A stretch of 64,000 bases of DNA from Novosphingobium sp. 28-62-57. Lineage in GTDB: Bacteria > Pseudomonadota > Alphaproteobacteria > Sphingomonadales > Sphingomonadaceae. The notes under the pieces were generated by a model that made no database searches, was not told where the DNA came from, and saw only the letters and a program-made list of their open reading frames with translations. The first letter of the stretch is position 1; each line of letters starts with the position of its first letter. The translations under genes and the position numbers were made by a program. Below, piece by piece: positions 9,065 to 17,059 of the stretch. The stretch covers positions 1 to 64,000 of the forward strand of contig NCGO01000018.1 of assembly GCA_002256985.1 (NCBI GenBank), read 5' to 3'.

Positions 9065-9156
9065 CCGTCTGGTAGCATCGGACGCGGGGGGGATTCGCCT
9101 CGACCTCGCGTCACTGGGTCTCGACAGGTGACGCCAAACGAGTACAGAAGGTGAAC

Positions 9157-10122
9157 ATGAGCGCTGCGAAATATTTGAACGAGAACCGGATCGACGTCGC
9201 CGGAACCGGTTTCACGGTGCTCGACCGGGTCTACGCAGATGGGGACTTCGCCGGTGAGGCGTTGGGGGGATCCTGCGGCAACGTCCTGCTTTCGCTCGCC
9301 ATGCTCCACCGCCAGGTCGCACCCGTCCTGCTGCTGGGCGACGACGATGAGGGCGGGCGGCTCGTAGATGAGTTTATGGAGGCCGGTGCCATCACGGACT
9401 TCATTAGGCGTCGCGCCGATCTGCGCTCGCCGGTCCTGGCGCAGACGCTGGACACCGACCTGGGCCAGCATGACTTCAGCTTCGTATGCCCGGAGACGAG
9501 CGAGGATTTCCCGCGGTACGAGCCCATCGGTGTCGAGGAAGTCTCGTTGGCCAAATCGATGCTCGCCCAATGTGCCGTCTTCTATGCGGACCGGCTGTCG
9601 GAGAGCATACTGGTGGCCATGAGGACGGCGGGAGCGGCCGGCGCGGTGGTATTCTTCGAACCTTCGGACATTGAGTACGATGATTTGTTCGACGAGGCGC
9701 TTCGGATCGCGACGATCCTCAAGTTCTCGGAGGATCGCCTAGGCGGACGGCTTGCGGACCGTGTCTACAACTGCATCATGATCGTCACCCACGGAGCCGA
9801 TGGCCTCGAGGTGCGGGATGGCGAGCAGACGATCTGGTGCGACGCGATCGACGCACCGGAGGTTCTGGACACCTGCGGTTCAGGCGACATGGTCAGCGTC
9901 GGAGTGATCGACTGGGTGCTCGCGAACGGTTTCGGTACGGCGCGGCTCACGGCCGGGGCGCTCCTTGGAGGCGTCGTGGCCGGGCAGCGGCTGGCAGCGG
10001 AGAACTGCGCCTACGCCGGTGCGCGCGGGCTCTTCAGGAAGCGCGGCGCCGAATACGTCCGCGGGATACTCGGCGCCAGTGCGAGGCCGTTGTCAGGGGA
10101 TCACGCGGCGACCACGAGGTAG
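9157..10122 (+). CDS. PfkB-family (ribokinase-like) kinase
   Basis: About 321 residues; ATG 9157 is preferred over GTG 9151 because AGAAGGTG sits just before it. The ribokinase fold is shown by the N-terminal substrate motif GGSCGN (about 37-42), the ILKFSEDRL strand (about 187), IVTHGADGLEV (about 209) and the C-terminal anion-hole motif DTCGSGD (about 238-244), whose last Asp is the expected catalytic base. Family members phosphorylate sugars or nucleosides; the substrate is not readable. It converges on, and overlaps by 22 bp, a NADAR gene on the other strand, and is flanked by insertion sequences. A sugar-acid kinase for pectin breakdown is possible but less likely given that context. Confidence 0.8.
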   Translation: MSAAKYLNENRIDVAGTGFTVLDRVYADGDFAGEALGGSCGNVLLSLAMLHRQVAPVLLLGDDDEGGRLVDEFMEAGAITDFIRRRADLRSPVLAQTLDTDLGQHDFSFVCPETSEDFPRYEPIGVEEVSLAKSMLAQCAVFYADRLSESILVAMRTAGAAGAVVFFEPSDIEYDDLFDEALRIATILKFSEDRLGGRLADRVYNCIMIVTHGADGLEVRDGEQTIWCDAIDAPEVLDTCGSGDMVSVGVIDWVLANGFGTARLTAGALLGGVVAGQRLAAENCAYAGARGLFRKRGAEYVRGILGASARPLSGDHAATTR

Positions 10123-10592
10123 GCGTCGAATCCCGGAGCTTCGTTGCGCAGTTCCGCGCGGAGTTCCATCAGCATTACGCCCAGCATGTTGCGCCCGACG
10201 CCGTTGACCTCCCCCCAGAGACGGTTGACCTCGTTGTCAACCGTGGCCGTCTCGATGAGCCGCGCATCGCCGGTCGAGAGGAGAAGGTCGCGCAGGTCCG
10301 CGTGCTGGGTGAACTTGGCGCGCAGCACCGCCCGCATGCGGTCGAACTTGCTCGTCGACCAGCCGGGGGCGACGTCCCAGTAGTATAGGCCATGGGCCGC
10401 CATCGCTAGGAGCGAAGGCGACGGAGCCTCCATCAGCCACTTCTTGACCTCGGCCTTCCGTGCCTTCCCGGCCTGATAGGCGTGCTCGCTCGTCGGGTAG
10501 AGCTCGCCCTCAAACTCTATTTCGCGGCGGTAGAGGTTGCTGAAGGCGCCGAAGGGCTTCTCGCTAGCCCGATAAAATCGGATCTCGTCCAT
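10101..10592 (-). CDS. NADAR (YbiA-like) family protein
   Basis: 163 residues, a single NADAR domain. The family includes N-glycosidases acting on riboflavin-pathway intermediates (YbiA) and enzymes reported to remove ADP-ribose from guanine. Signature segments are FGAFSNLYRREIEFEGELYP (about 14-33), TSEHAYQAGKA (34-44), DNEVNRLWGEV (about 124) and GRNMLGVMLMELR (about 138-150). The gene is transcribed divergently from an HTH gene across an operator-like region and converges on the PfkB kinase gene. This suggests a role in NAD/ADP-ribose or modified-nucleotide metabolism, perhaps in conflict with phage or plasmids. Confidence 0.85.
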   Translation of the reverse strand: MDEIRFYRASEKPFGAFSNLYRREIEFEGELYPTSEHAYQAGKARKAEVKKWLMEAPSPSLLAMAAHGLYYWDVAPGWSTSKFDRMRAVLRAKFTQHADLRDLLLSTGDARLIETATVDNEVNRLWGEVNGVGRNMLGVMLMELRAELRNEAPGFDAYLVVAA

Positions 10593-10604
10593 CGATCACT
10601 CCTT

Positions 10605-10640
10605 GCAAATTTGCGTCACTTTAATCATGCTAATTTGCAT
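10605..10640. promoter_or_regulatory. Paired operator-like palindromes between NADAR and HTH genes
   Basis: GCAAATTTGC at 10605-10614 is a perfect palindrome. ATGCTAATTTGCAT at 10627-10640 is a palindrome with one mismatched pair and shares the AATTTGC core. Both lie in the divergent promoter region, and the second overlaps the ATG at 10639. Binding by the HTH product would control both genes. This is inference from position and symmetry. Confidence 0.6.
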
Positions 10641-11022
10641 GAAGCCAACAAGCAAGCAGTTAAGTTCGCTCCAGAGGAGAATTGCTGACAGGTATTCGGC
10701 CAGCGGGCGCAGCAATGCCGAGATCGGGCGGCTCGCGTCCGTGCATCCGAGCCAGGTCGGGCGCATCTGCTCCGGGAACTTCAAGACCGTCAGCGCCAAT
10801 GTGGTGCAGGTGTGCCGCGTTCTGGGGGTCAAGGTGCCGAAAATGGGGGAATCCTCGCGGATGGATCCAGAGTGGGCTAAGGCGAATGCCAGCCTGCGTC
10901 GGATCTGGGACCAGACGCCTCAGGGCGCGGCGACGATATGCAGGGTGCTGGACGCCATTGCAGATTTGCACGTTCCGGAAATGCACGCCGATAGCACCCG
11001 TTCGGAGAAGCAGGACGCGTGA
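10639..11022 (+). CDS. XRE-like HTH DNA-binding protein
   Basis: About 127 residues from ATG 10639; upstream ATG 10627 and TTG 10603 lie inside the operator-like repeats. Residues about 12-58 read as a helix-turn-helix (IADRYSASGRSNAEIGRLA, SVHPSQVGRICSGNF, VVQVCRVLGVKVP). The remainder is helical with no other domain. It is divergent from the NADAR gene and probably autoregulates through the palindromes over its start. With the kinase and NADAR genes it forms a three-gene cassette bounded by IS6 and an IS66 remnant. Confidence 0.7.
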   Translation: MKPTSKQLSSLQRRIADRYSASGRSNAEIGRLASVHPSQVGRICSGNFKTVSANVVQVCRVLGVKVPKMGESSRMDPEWAKANASLRRIWDQTPQGAATICRVLDAIADLHVPEMHADSTRSEKQDA

Positions 11023-11059
11023 GCGGATCGCCAAGAACTATCTGCAGGATGAGGAGATG

Positions 11060-11364
11060 GAGACGCTGACGCGTTCACACGCTTCCTCTACGATAGCCGG
11101 ATTTGCCTCACCAACAATGCCGCCGAGCGCGCGCTCCGCTGCATCCCGCTCAGCCGCAAGGCGTGGCTGTTCTGCGGCTCCGACCGCGGAGGGCAGCGCG
11201 CTGCGATCATCTACACCCTGATCCAGACCGCGAAGCTCAACGATATCGATCCGCAGGCCTGGCTCGCCGATGTCCTCGCCCGCATCGCCGATCACCCGGC
11301 AACCAAGCTCGACAAGCTCCTGCCGTGGAACTGGGCGCCGCGCACCACAGCCATCGCCGCCTGA
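11060..11364 (+). pseudogene. IS66-family transposase (TnpC) C-terminal remnant
   Basis: A frame with no start codon of its own encodes a typical TnpC end: ICLTNNAAERALRCIPLSRK, then WLFCGSDRGGQRAAIIYTLI and the tail LPWNWAPRTTAIAA before TGA 11362-11364. Intact TnpC proteins are about 500 residues; only about 100 remain, and an in-frame stop lies just upstream (about 11053). It marks a past insertion and deletion next to the kinase-NADAR-HTH cassette. Confidence 0.85.
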
Positions 11365-11370
11365 CCCGGT

Positions 11371-11718
11371 CTACGCGCCGACCAGCATCACACCGCGGTC
11401 TTCACCGGATGCATACGCTCGTCCCTGTTCCGAGCGATCTTCGCCTCTTCTCGGGTGCGGACCCGGATAAGTCGCTCTCGAACTCGGTGAAAGCTGTGAG
11501 TATGTCGAAGAAAACTCGATCTTCATTTGCGTCGCAATGATCTTGTGTGCAGCCCGTTCAAGATGGCGGAAATAGTCGCGATCTGCGATCACATACCGCT
11601 CGCGGCCGTGGCTGGTCAGGATCACGGGCTGCGTCTTTGCAAGCTCGAGGCACCCCTCAACGTCGCTGTGAAACCGGGTTATGGGAATCCTAGGGTGTTG
11701 GCTTGGAGCCGCTGGCAT
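11371..11718 (-). CDS. Phd/YefM-type antitoxin, apparently without a toxin
   Basis: About 115 residues from ATG 11718, preceded by AAAGGAGA. Residues about 10-60 match the prevent-host-death fold (IPITRFHSDVEGCLELAKTQ, PVILTSHGRERYVIADRDYF). Such proteins bind DNA and neutralise a partner toxin. The C-terminal 35 residues are basic and unusual and run up to the IS66 remnant, which ends only 7 bp away. No toxin gene follows, so the cognate toxin may have been deleted by that rearrangement. It may now be a residual antitoxin. Confidence 0.65.
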   Translation of the reverse strand: MPAAPSQHPRIPITRFHSDVEGCLELAKTQPVILTSHGRERYVIADRDYFRHLERAAHKIIATQMKIEFSSTYSQLSPSSRATYPGPHPRRGEDRSEQGRAYASGEDRGVMLVGA

Positions 11719-11930
11719 GGCGCATTCTCCTTTCGCAGCCAAGAATGGCGATATCTGCCAGATTGGCAAGATTTCCGGACCAGCGCTGGCGGTCAAAAAA
11801 CCTCCCGCCCTTCGGCAATGTTGAGCAGTTCGGAAAAGACCAACGTCGCCGGCGCGCGTCCCGATGCTGGGACTAATTCGCGCAGCAGCCCATTCGCTCA
11901 TCATAGGCAGGCGGGCGATCCGCGTGCTGC

Positions 11931-11999
11931 GTTTGATGATCGTGGAACAGGGTTCTGCCTACATCAAATTGCTTTGGTGTTCACAGACGATCATCAAAC
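11931..11999. repeat. 69-bp element with 13-bp perfect terminal inverted repeats
   Basis: GTTTGATGATCGT at 11931-11943 is the exact reverse complement of ACGATCATCAAAC at 11987-11999. The interior holds a weaker symmetrical stretch (ACATCAAA near 11961 and TTTGGTGT near 11973). It ends 14 bp before the stop of the DUF2384-type antitoxin gene. It could be a terminator hairpin or a small non-autonomous mobile element (MITE). Confidence 0.6.
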
Positions 12000-12013
12000 C
12001 CGATGGCTGGATG

Positions 12014-12364
12014 CTAGGCGTGAATGCCCGCGTCGACGGCGTCGATATAGGTCAACACCTCGTCGGCCCGGTTGCTCTGGACCAGATGCATCGCGGTTTG
12101 GCCGGAGAAACCCGGCAACGGTTCTGAGCGGTACCAGGCATAAGCCAAAAGGGGTGAACCGAGGCGTGGCTCGACCTTGCCAAGCACCTCGACCATGTGG
12201 CGGATGCGGCGCTGGGTGCGGGCGGAGGTGATCCGGTCCTTGCGCTGGATGGCGTCCTTGCCGAGGCCGAGCGTGCGGGCGAGTTCATCGCTGGTGGTGC
12301 GCAGCGCTGCGACAATCTTGCGCGGGGCAAAGGTGCCGTTCTCTGCGTAGGCTTGGATCGACAT
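12014..12364 (-). CDS. Xre/MbcA/ParS-type antitoxin (DUF2384), orphan
   Basis: About 116 residues from ATG 12364, with GCGGAGC as ribosome site. An N-terminal Xre-like helical region (APRKIVAALRTTSDELARTL) precedes the C-terminal DUF2384 portion (LGSPLLAYAWYRSEPLPGFS, GQTAMHLVQSNRADEVLTYI, DAVDAGIHA). The family neutralises RES-domain NAD-degrading toxins. No RES gene follows; the region downstream holds only the 69-bp inverted-repeat element. A complete Xre-RES pair exists at 18132-19114, so cross-protection is possible. Confidence 0.75.
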   Translation of the reverse strand: MSIQAYAENGTFAPRKIVAALRTTSDELARTLGLGKDAIQRKDRITSARTQRRIRHMVEVLGKVEPRLGSPLLAYAWYRSEPLPGFSGQTAMHLVQSNRADEVLTYIDAVDAGIHA

Positions 12365-12495
12365 CGCAATGCTCCGCTGCTTCTCGCCCCATATAGTGCC
12401 GCAGCTACCGTGAACCAAGCTGCGGACGACCTTAGCGTGGCGCTCACCGCCCCGCTCTCGGCCACGCCGATCTGGGCCAGATCCTTATGCGGAGG

Positions 12496-12882
12496 TCACC
12501 ACAGACGCTTGATCGCGAACCCGTCAAACAGCGCCTCGTTTGAAACCAGCACCATGTCTTCGGCCTGTGCCTGAGCGATCAGCAGACGATCGAACGGGTC
12601 CTTGTGGGCGATGTTCATTTCACCCGCGAGCCTAGCGTGGTGCACGCTGATTGGCAGTTCCCCAAAGCCCTGCTCGGCGATGATCGCTTCAAAATCTTGC
12701 GCCAGCACCGCTGCGCCGGGCAGTTTGCCGATCCGGAACTTGGTGGCGATCTCCATCGCCGAGGCGGCGCTGACGATGATCTCGTTGGCCTCATCGGCGA
12801 TGGCCTCGCGGGCGCGGCGGCTGAGAGCATCGTCACCCGCCAACCACCAGATCAGCGCGTGGGTATCGAGCAGAAGCCTCAA
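12496..12882 (-). CDS. vapC: VapC-type PIN-domain toxin
   Basis: 128 residues if started at TTG 12882, which overlaps the antitoxin stop (TTGA) and gives the family N-terminus MRLLLDTHALIWWL; a GTG at 12894 is the alternative. PIN ribonuclease residues are visible: D in LLLDTH, E in SAMEIATK, D in HKDPFDRLL and a final acidic site near VSNEALFDGF. The toxin would cleave RNA (often tRNA) when released from its partner. It is translationally coupled to the Phd-type antitoxin upstream, a usual module on plasmids and integrative elements. Confidence 0.9.
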   Translation of the reverse strand: MRLLLDTHALIWWLAGDDALSRRAREAIADEANEIIVSAASAMEIATKFRIGKLPGAAVLAQDFEAIIAEQGFGELPISVHHARLAGEMNIAHKDPFDRLLIAQAQAEDMVLVSNEALFDGFAIKRLW

Positions 12883-13112
12883 GCGAGACCCCACCCTTCG
12901 AGCTCATCTTCGGGCAGCGGCTCATCGAACCGGATGTCGACCGTGATCTTGCCCTTGAGTGCGCCGAAGCGGCGTTTGCCGCGCGGATTGACCGGCACCA
13001 GACGCACAGCCGGCACGTTGCCGCGCGCGATCACGACCTCACCGCCTGCCAAGGCTTCCGCGATGAGGCGAGAGAGGTTGGTCTTGGCGTCGTGAACCGA
13101 GAATTGGGCCAT
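12879..13112 (-). CDS. Phd/YefM-family antitoxin of the VapC pair
   Basis: 77 residues. Residues 1-50 form the Phd/YefM DNA-binding fold (FSVHDAKTNLSRLIAEALAG, GEVVIARGNVPAVRLVPV). The acidic C-terminus (DEPLPEDELEGW) should wrap and inhibit the PIN toxin. AAGGAG precedes ATG 13112. Its stop overlaps the start of vapC. TTAGC repeats just upstream are candidate autoregulatory sites. Confidence 0.88.
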   Translation of the reverse strand: MAQFSVHDAKTNLSRLIAEALAGGEVVIARGNVPAVRLVPVNPRGKRRFGALKGKITVDIRFDEPLPEDELEGWGLA

Positions 13113-13126
13113 GGGGCAACTCCTTG

Positions 13127-13148
13127 GCTAAGTATATAGCTAAGCTAA
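13127..13148. promoter_or_regulatory. GCTAA repeats upstream of the antitoxin gene
   Basis: GCTAA occurs at 13127-13131, 13139-13143 and 13144-13148, with an AT-rich TATATA between the first two. On the minus strand this reads as TTAGC repeats 15-36 bp before ATG 13112, a position suited to autorepression by the toxin-antitoxin complex. Confidence 0.45.
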
Positions 13149-13235
13149 GGTCTGGAGGCAAGAAGGGTGTGGGCAGGCACGGGATTAGTCCGCGCTCGCG
13201 ATGCTTCAGGCAGCGGCGCCGCGGGAAAGACATCC

Positions 13236-16200
13236 TCACCGCCCCCGTTCCATATCGCGCTCGCGATCGAGCTCGCGCCCACCCGATCCGCGCCCGGGTT
13301 CGCTGCGGTCCAGACCTTTTTCCAGCGTAAGTTCGCGCTCCTTGTTGGTCAGGACCGCCCGAACAAACTCGGGCCCGAGCGCAGCACCAAGTCGCCGTAG
13401 CTCGTCCGTTATGATGGGGCTGCGCTTATCCGGTTCGTTCTCAACCGCTTGCCCGCGGGCAATTTCGATGGCGCTGGTCTTGTCGCCGGGATTGCGCGCC
13501 ACATCGCGCTCGATCTTGTGCGCGTCGTCGACGATCAGGATGGCGTCGCCCGTGAACCGCGTCGCGGCGACGAGGAATGAGCGCGTGCTGTTCAGCAGCC
13601 GCTCGCTCTCGCTCAGCACCATGATGCCGTCCTTCGCGGTCATGCCCTGCGCAATGTGGGCGTTGACCGCGTAGGCGAGGTCGAGCCGCTCCAGCATCGG
13701 GTCTCCGTGCTTGAGGTCGATTGCCTCACCATCCTTGGTGGAGACGGTAATGCCGTGATTGCCGACGCTTTCGACCTTGGCCACATCACTATTGGCGAGG
13801 CCGCGCGCATGATCATTGGTCGTCCAGCGGATCGGATCGCCCGCGCGCAGTGCAAGGCGCTTCTCGGCGAAGACCGACACGGCATCGTGCCGCAGGTTGT
13901 GGGGCAGACGACCCGGGGTGAAAGTCTGCACCCGGCCGTCCTGCATCTCGAGCCTGACCCGCTCGCTATCATGGCTGAGCACGCGGCCGCGCTCACCTCG
14001 CGCAATGTTCTGGGCGCGCAGGTTGCTGTTGAAGGTGACTATGTGTCCCTCACGGTAGGCCCGCATCTGGCGGGCGCCTTCCTTGGTGATCGTCACCCGA
14101 TCGAGGACAGTCTGCACATGAGCCTGCTTGCCGAGCTCGCCCTTGTCGGCGCGCTGTTCCTGCACTGCGGTGTTGAGTGCACTTCGCATGGCGCGGCTCA
14201 AGGTGAGAAGCAGCGTCTGCTCGCGCTCTTCCGGTGACCGGCTGACCCAAATCGCTGCAGCGGTCTCGACCCCTTCAAGGCGCGGTAGTTCGAGCGTGCG
14301 ATCCTTGAGGGCGGCGAAAGCACCTGGCAGATCTTCGCGTTCGAGTGCCGCCGCAACTGCTTTCATCTGAGGCGAGGCAGCGCGAAGGTTTTCGGTAACG
14401 GGCGAGGTAGGAGTGCCGCGCTCCTGCGCCTGTTCGAAGGGCTTGCCAGCCGCAATGGCTTGCAACTGCTTCGTGTCGCCGATCATCACCAGCCGCTCGG
14501 CTCCGGCCAGATTGGCGAGGCGGACCAGCTTTTCGAATTGCTCGGTGCCGACCAGCGAGGTTTCGTCGACCATGATCCATGCGCCGCGCAGCTCCGTTGC
14601 CGTATTCGCGGCCTGCTCCGGACTGGCGGTGCCATCCAGCACCGGGCGGTGCCGCGCGAGGAAGGCGGCGACCGATTTGCCTTCAACGCCAAGCTTTTCG
14701 CCGAAATCACGTGCGGTGCGGGTGGCGATGGCCAGCGCATGTACCGGTTTGCCCTCTTCGCGCAGAAGTGCCGCGACTGGCACCAGTGCCGCTGATTTTC
14801 CTGTGCCAGCCCCGCCTTGCACCAGATGGACCCGGTCATTGGTCGCAAGAACGTCAACAGCGGCGCGCAGTTGGCCGGCGTTAAGCGGTCGCATGCCGAG
14901 GTCAGCCGCCGCTTGCTGAGCGCGCAATGCTGCTGTCGGTCGGTCGGCGAATGCTCCAACCGCTCCACGCCCTGCCGCGACCTCATGCGCGACGCGTTGC
15001 TCCAACGCCAGCATGCTGGCGGGCGTCACCATCCGCTCATTGCCGAGGAGCAGGCCTTTGTCCTGCAATTGCGCGATTCGGGCTTCCACGACATCGGCAT
15101 TGATGGGCCCGCGGCGTTCGAGAGCTGCGCGCACAAGATCGAGGCGGTTGAACCCTGCTTCGTTCTCACCGCGATCGCGGACGGCAGAGGCCACGGCGTG
15201 GGCCGCCGCGAAGGCCTGCGGAGCCAGCGCCCCCTTACGCTCTGGCACCATGGCATCCCCGTAGCGCGGGGTCAGTCCCATCGCTGCGGCCACCTCCAGC
15301 CCTCTTGCATGGATGCCGCGAACCCCCTCAACCATCCGCGACCACAACGTTTCTCCGCGCGCCGACCGCTCCATCGCCGCCGCAATGATCGGCTGCAGAT
15401 TGAGCCCCACCTGCGCCGCCTTCTGCGCCCACACCTTTCCGCGCTCTTCACGATCCATCGCGGGTTCCTTGTCCCGCCGCGTCGCCAGGGCGGCGATTTC
15501 CCGTTCTCGCGGGGAGGAACGGCCATCCTTGTCCAGTGCGGCAAGGATCTGCGCGCGGCGCTCGGAGAAGGCCTCGATCTGGGTGCGCGAGATGCCTGCG
15601 ATCTCGAACTCTCCCAACACGGGATTATTGCCCGGCACGAGTTCGTAGCCGAGTTTCTCCAAGCCCTCGCGCAGATAGGCGTTGTGCACGGCACCGAGCG
15701 TGCGCTGATGCTGATAGATCGCGTCATTCTTGAGCGCATGCCACTTGCCGTCGCTGGCCAGCGTTGCACCGGCCACCACCGCGTGGACGTGCAGTTGCGG
15801 GTCCAGTTGGCGGCTGACGTCATGGGTGAAGGTGGCGACGAGAAGGTTGCCGGTGTTTTCGGTGACCTGCCGACCGTCCCGCCAGACGCGGGCCTGCGCG
15901 AGGTTCTTTTCCGCCCACACGAGCGTCTGGGCGACGGACGCCCGGAACGCTTCCACCACGCGGTGATCCTTGCCGACGAGCGCGACCAGGCTGACTGATT
16001 TTGGCGCACTGAAGGTCAGATCGAGGCCGGCGCGGTGCTCGCCGCGACTGGCATTGATTTCACTGCCGTCGGGTAACTTGCCTTCCAGAATGCGCTCGAA
16101 GGTGGCGGTTTCAACCTTGCCCTCAAGGCCCAGCACCTGCGCGCCGCTGCCATGCCAAAGGCTCTGATCAGTGCCGTTCTCCAGCGAATAGTAGTTGTCC

Positions 16201-16253
16201 GAGGCGTAGTATTCGGCCGCACCGGCGGATGCGACGGGGCCGAGCGACATCAT
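13236..16253 (-). CDS. MobF-family conjugative relaxase with helicase domain (TrwC/TraA type)
   Basis: 1005 residues from ATG 16253, chosen because it overlaps the upstream stop (ATGA). The N-terminal relaxase domain nicks oriT. It has clustered tyrosines near the start (AAEYYASDNYYS) and the metal-binding histidines THDVSRQLDPQLHVHAVV (about 145-160). A RecD-like helicase follows with Walker A GGAGTGKSAAL (about 485), Walker B MVDETSLVG and the late motif YAVNAHIAQGMTAKDG (about 855). The C-terminus is charged. No coupling protein or type IV secretion genes are in the window, so the element is probably mobilisable rather than self-transmissible, unless it extends to the left. Confidence 0.93.
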   Translation of the reverse strand: MMSLGPVASAGAAEYYASDNYYSLENGTDQSLWHGSGAQVLGLEGKVETATFERILEGKLPDGSEINASRGEHRAGLDLTFSAPKSVSLVALVGKDHRVVEAFRASVAQTLVWAEKNLAQARVWRDGRQVTENTGNLLVATFTHDVSRQLDPQLHVHAVVAGATLASDGKWHALKNDAIYQHQRTLGAVHNAYLREGLEKLGYELVPGNNPVLGEFEIAGISRTQIEAFSERRAQILAALDKDGRSSPREREIAALATRRDKEPAMDREERGKVWAQKAAQVGLNLQPIIAAAMERSARGETLWSRMVEGVRGIHARGLEVAAAMGLTPRYGDAMVPERKGALAPQAFAAAHAVASAVRDRGENEAGFNRLDLVRAALERRGPINADVVEARIAQLQDKGLLLGNERMVTPASMLALEQRVAHEVAAGRGAVGAFADRPTAALRAQQAAADLGMRPLNAGQLRAAVDVLATNDRVHLVQGGAGTGKSAALVPVAALLREEGKPVHALAIATRTARDFGEKLGVEGKSVAAFLARHRPVLDGTASPEQAANTATELRGAWIMVDETSLVGTEQFEKLVRLANLAGAERLVMIGDTKQLQAIAAGKPFEQAQERGTPTSPVTENLRAASPQMKAVAAALEREDLPGAFAALKDRTLELPRLEGVETAAAIWVSRSPEEREQTLLLTLSRAMRSALNTAVQEQRADKGELGKQAHVQTVLDRVTITKEGARQMRAYREGHIVTFNSNLRAQNIARGERGRVLSHDSERVRLEMQDGRVQTFTPGRLPHNLRHDAVSVFAEKRLALRAGDPIRWTTNDHARGLANSDVAKVESVGNHGITVSTKDGEAIDLKHGDPMLERLDLAYAVNAHIAQGMTAKDGIMVLSESERLLNSTRSFLVAATRFTGDAILIVDDAHKIERDVARNPGDKTSAIEIARGQAVENEPDKRSPIITDELRRLGAALGPEFVRAVLTNKERELTLEKGLDRSEPGRGSGGRELDRERDMERGR

Positions 16254-17014
16254 GGCTTCGGCTTGTCCATCATGGGCACGGGCACCGGACAGGCTTTGGC
16301 TCCATGCTTGGCCTTCCAGAGTTCGCACATGGCCTGATCAGCGCTGCCGTACATCGCGCGCGCCATCGGATTGGCGATCCAGGCATCTGGGGTGAGGCGG
16401 GCAAGCGTCGTGATGACAACGGCTGCCGCGAACAGGGCGGTGACGGCGCCAACGCAGAGTTGCCAGGCAGGCATGCGCCAGTCTGGTGCAATCTCATATC
16501 TGTTCACGCTGCGCGGCGCCTTCGCAGCAGCTTCGATAACGTCGAGCCTTGCGTTGAACCCGGCGATCCAGTCCGGCGAGAGCGCCGCCGACATGACCTG
16601 TTTGTGCAGTTCTCCGACCTCTTCCAGATGCCCATCCAACAACTCTGAAAAGGGCGTTGCGCCTTGCGAGAACCGGGCTGCCAGCATTTCGCCAAGCCTG
16701 TTCATCGCTTCTCGGTTCGCTTCGTCGGTCGCGTTGAAGGCTTCCACCAGCCTCTTCTCACGTCGCTCCGCCGCGCGCAGGATGCGATCGAGGTCGATGC
16801 TGATTTGCTCGACTTTCAAGGCCAGGGTTACGGCCGTGCCGGGGTCGATCGGCAGTTTCGGCGGCTCGAACATCGCTCTGCCCTGTTCACCGGCGCGCAC
16901 CGCCTCCTCCGCAATGGCGCGCAGCAAGTCGGGGCGAGACAGGCCGCGACCTTCCGCGACCGCGTCGAGGTGGGCGAGCAGCCGGTCCTCGTAGGCGACA
17001 TTTACCTGTGCCAC
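16250..17014 (-). CDS. Relaxosome accessory protein with ribbon-helix-helix N-terminus
   Basis: 254 residues. Residues about 1-42 (VNVAYEDRLLAHLDAVAEGR, LSRPDLLRAIAEEAVRAG) resemble a ribbon-helix-helix DNA-binding fold, as in MobC/TraJ-type accessory proteins. A long helical, coiled-coil-like middle (about 65-165) and one hydrophobic segment (about 187-208) follow. A membrane-linked relaxosome component would fit. It is coupled to the relaxase gene by an ATGA overlap and lies directly beside the oriT-like repeats, its likely binding site. Confidence 0.72.
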   Translation of the reverse strand: MAQVNVAYEDRLLAHLDAVAEGRGLSRPDLLRAIAEEAVRAGEQGRAMFEPPKLPIDPGTAVTLALKVEQISIDLDRILRAAERREKRLVEAFNATDEANREAMNRLGEMLAARFSQGATPFSELLDGHLEEVGELHKQVMSAALSPDWIAGFNARLDVIEAAAKAPRSVNRYEIAPDWRMPAWQLCVGAVTALFAAAVVITTLARLTPDAWIANPMARAMYGSADQAMCELWKAKHGAKACPVPVPMMDKPKP

Positions 17015-17059
17015 CGCGCGCGCTCCCAGATCACCGAAATAGGCGAGAGATGGCGGAAT

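Larger units (their letters stand above)
8239..9066 (-). mobile_element. IS6-family insertion sequence (about 0.83 kb, ends approximate)
   Basis: One transposase gene fills the element, as in all IS6 members. The ends are inferred from an imperfect terminal match: TTCTCTGTTGAGAAAGC near 8240 against GGCACTGTCAAAAGG read on the minus strand from about 9066. A clean target duplication is not visible. A 13-bp tandem repeat at the right end (9039-9064) makes the boundary ambiguous. The element separates the pectin genes from the PfkB-NADAR cassette. Confidence 0.65.

Noticed and set aside
9157-10122. PfkB kinase as 2-keto-3-deoxygluconate kinase of the pectin pathway
   Set aside because: The pectate lyase lies upstream, but an IS6 element intervenes and the kinase is interlocked with NADAR and HTH genes, so the pectin link is weak.
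13800-15998. Long plus-strand frames across the relaxase gene (for example 14817-15998)
   Set aside because: They are antisense shadows of a high-GC gene and show no family features.
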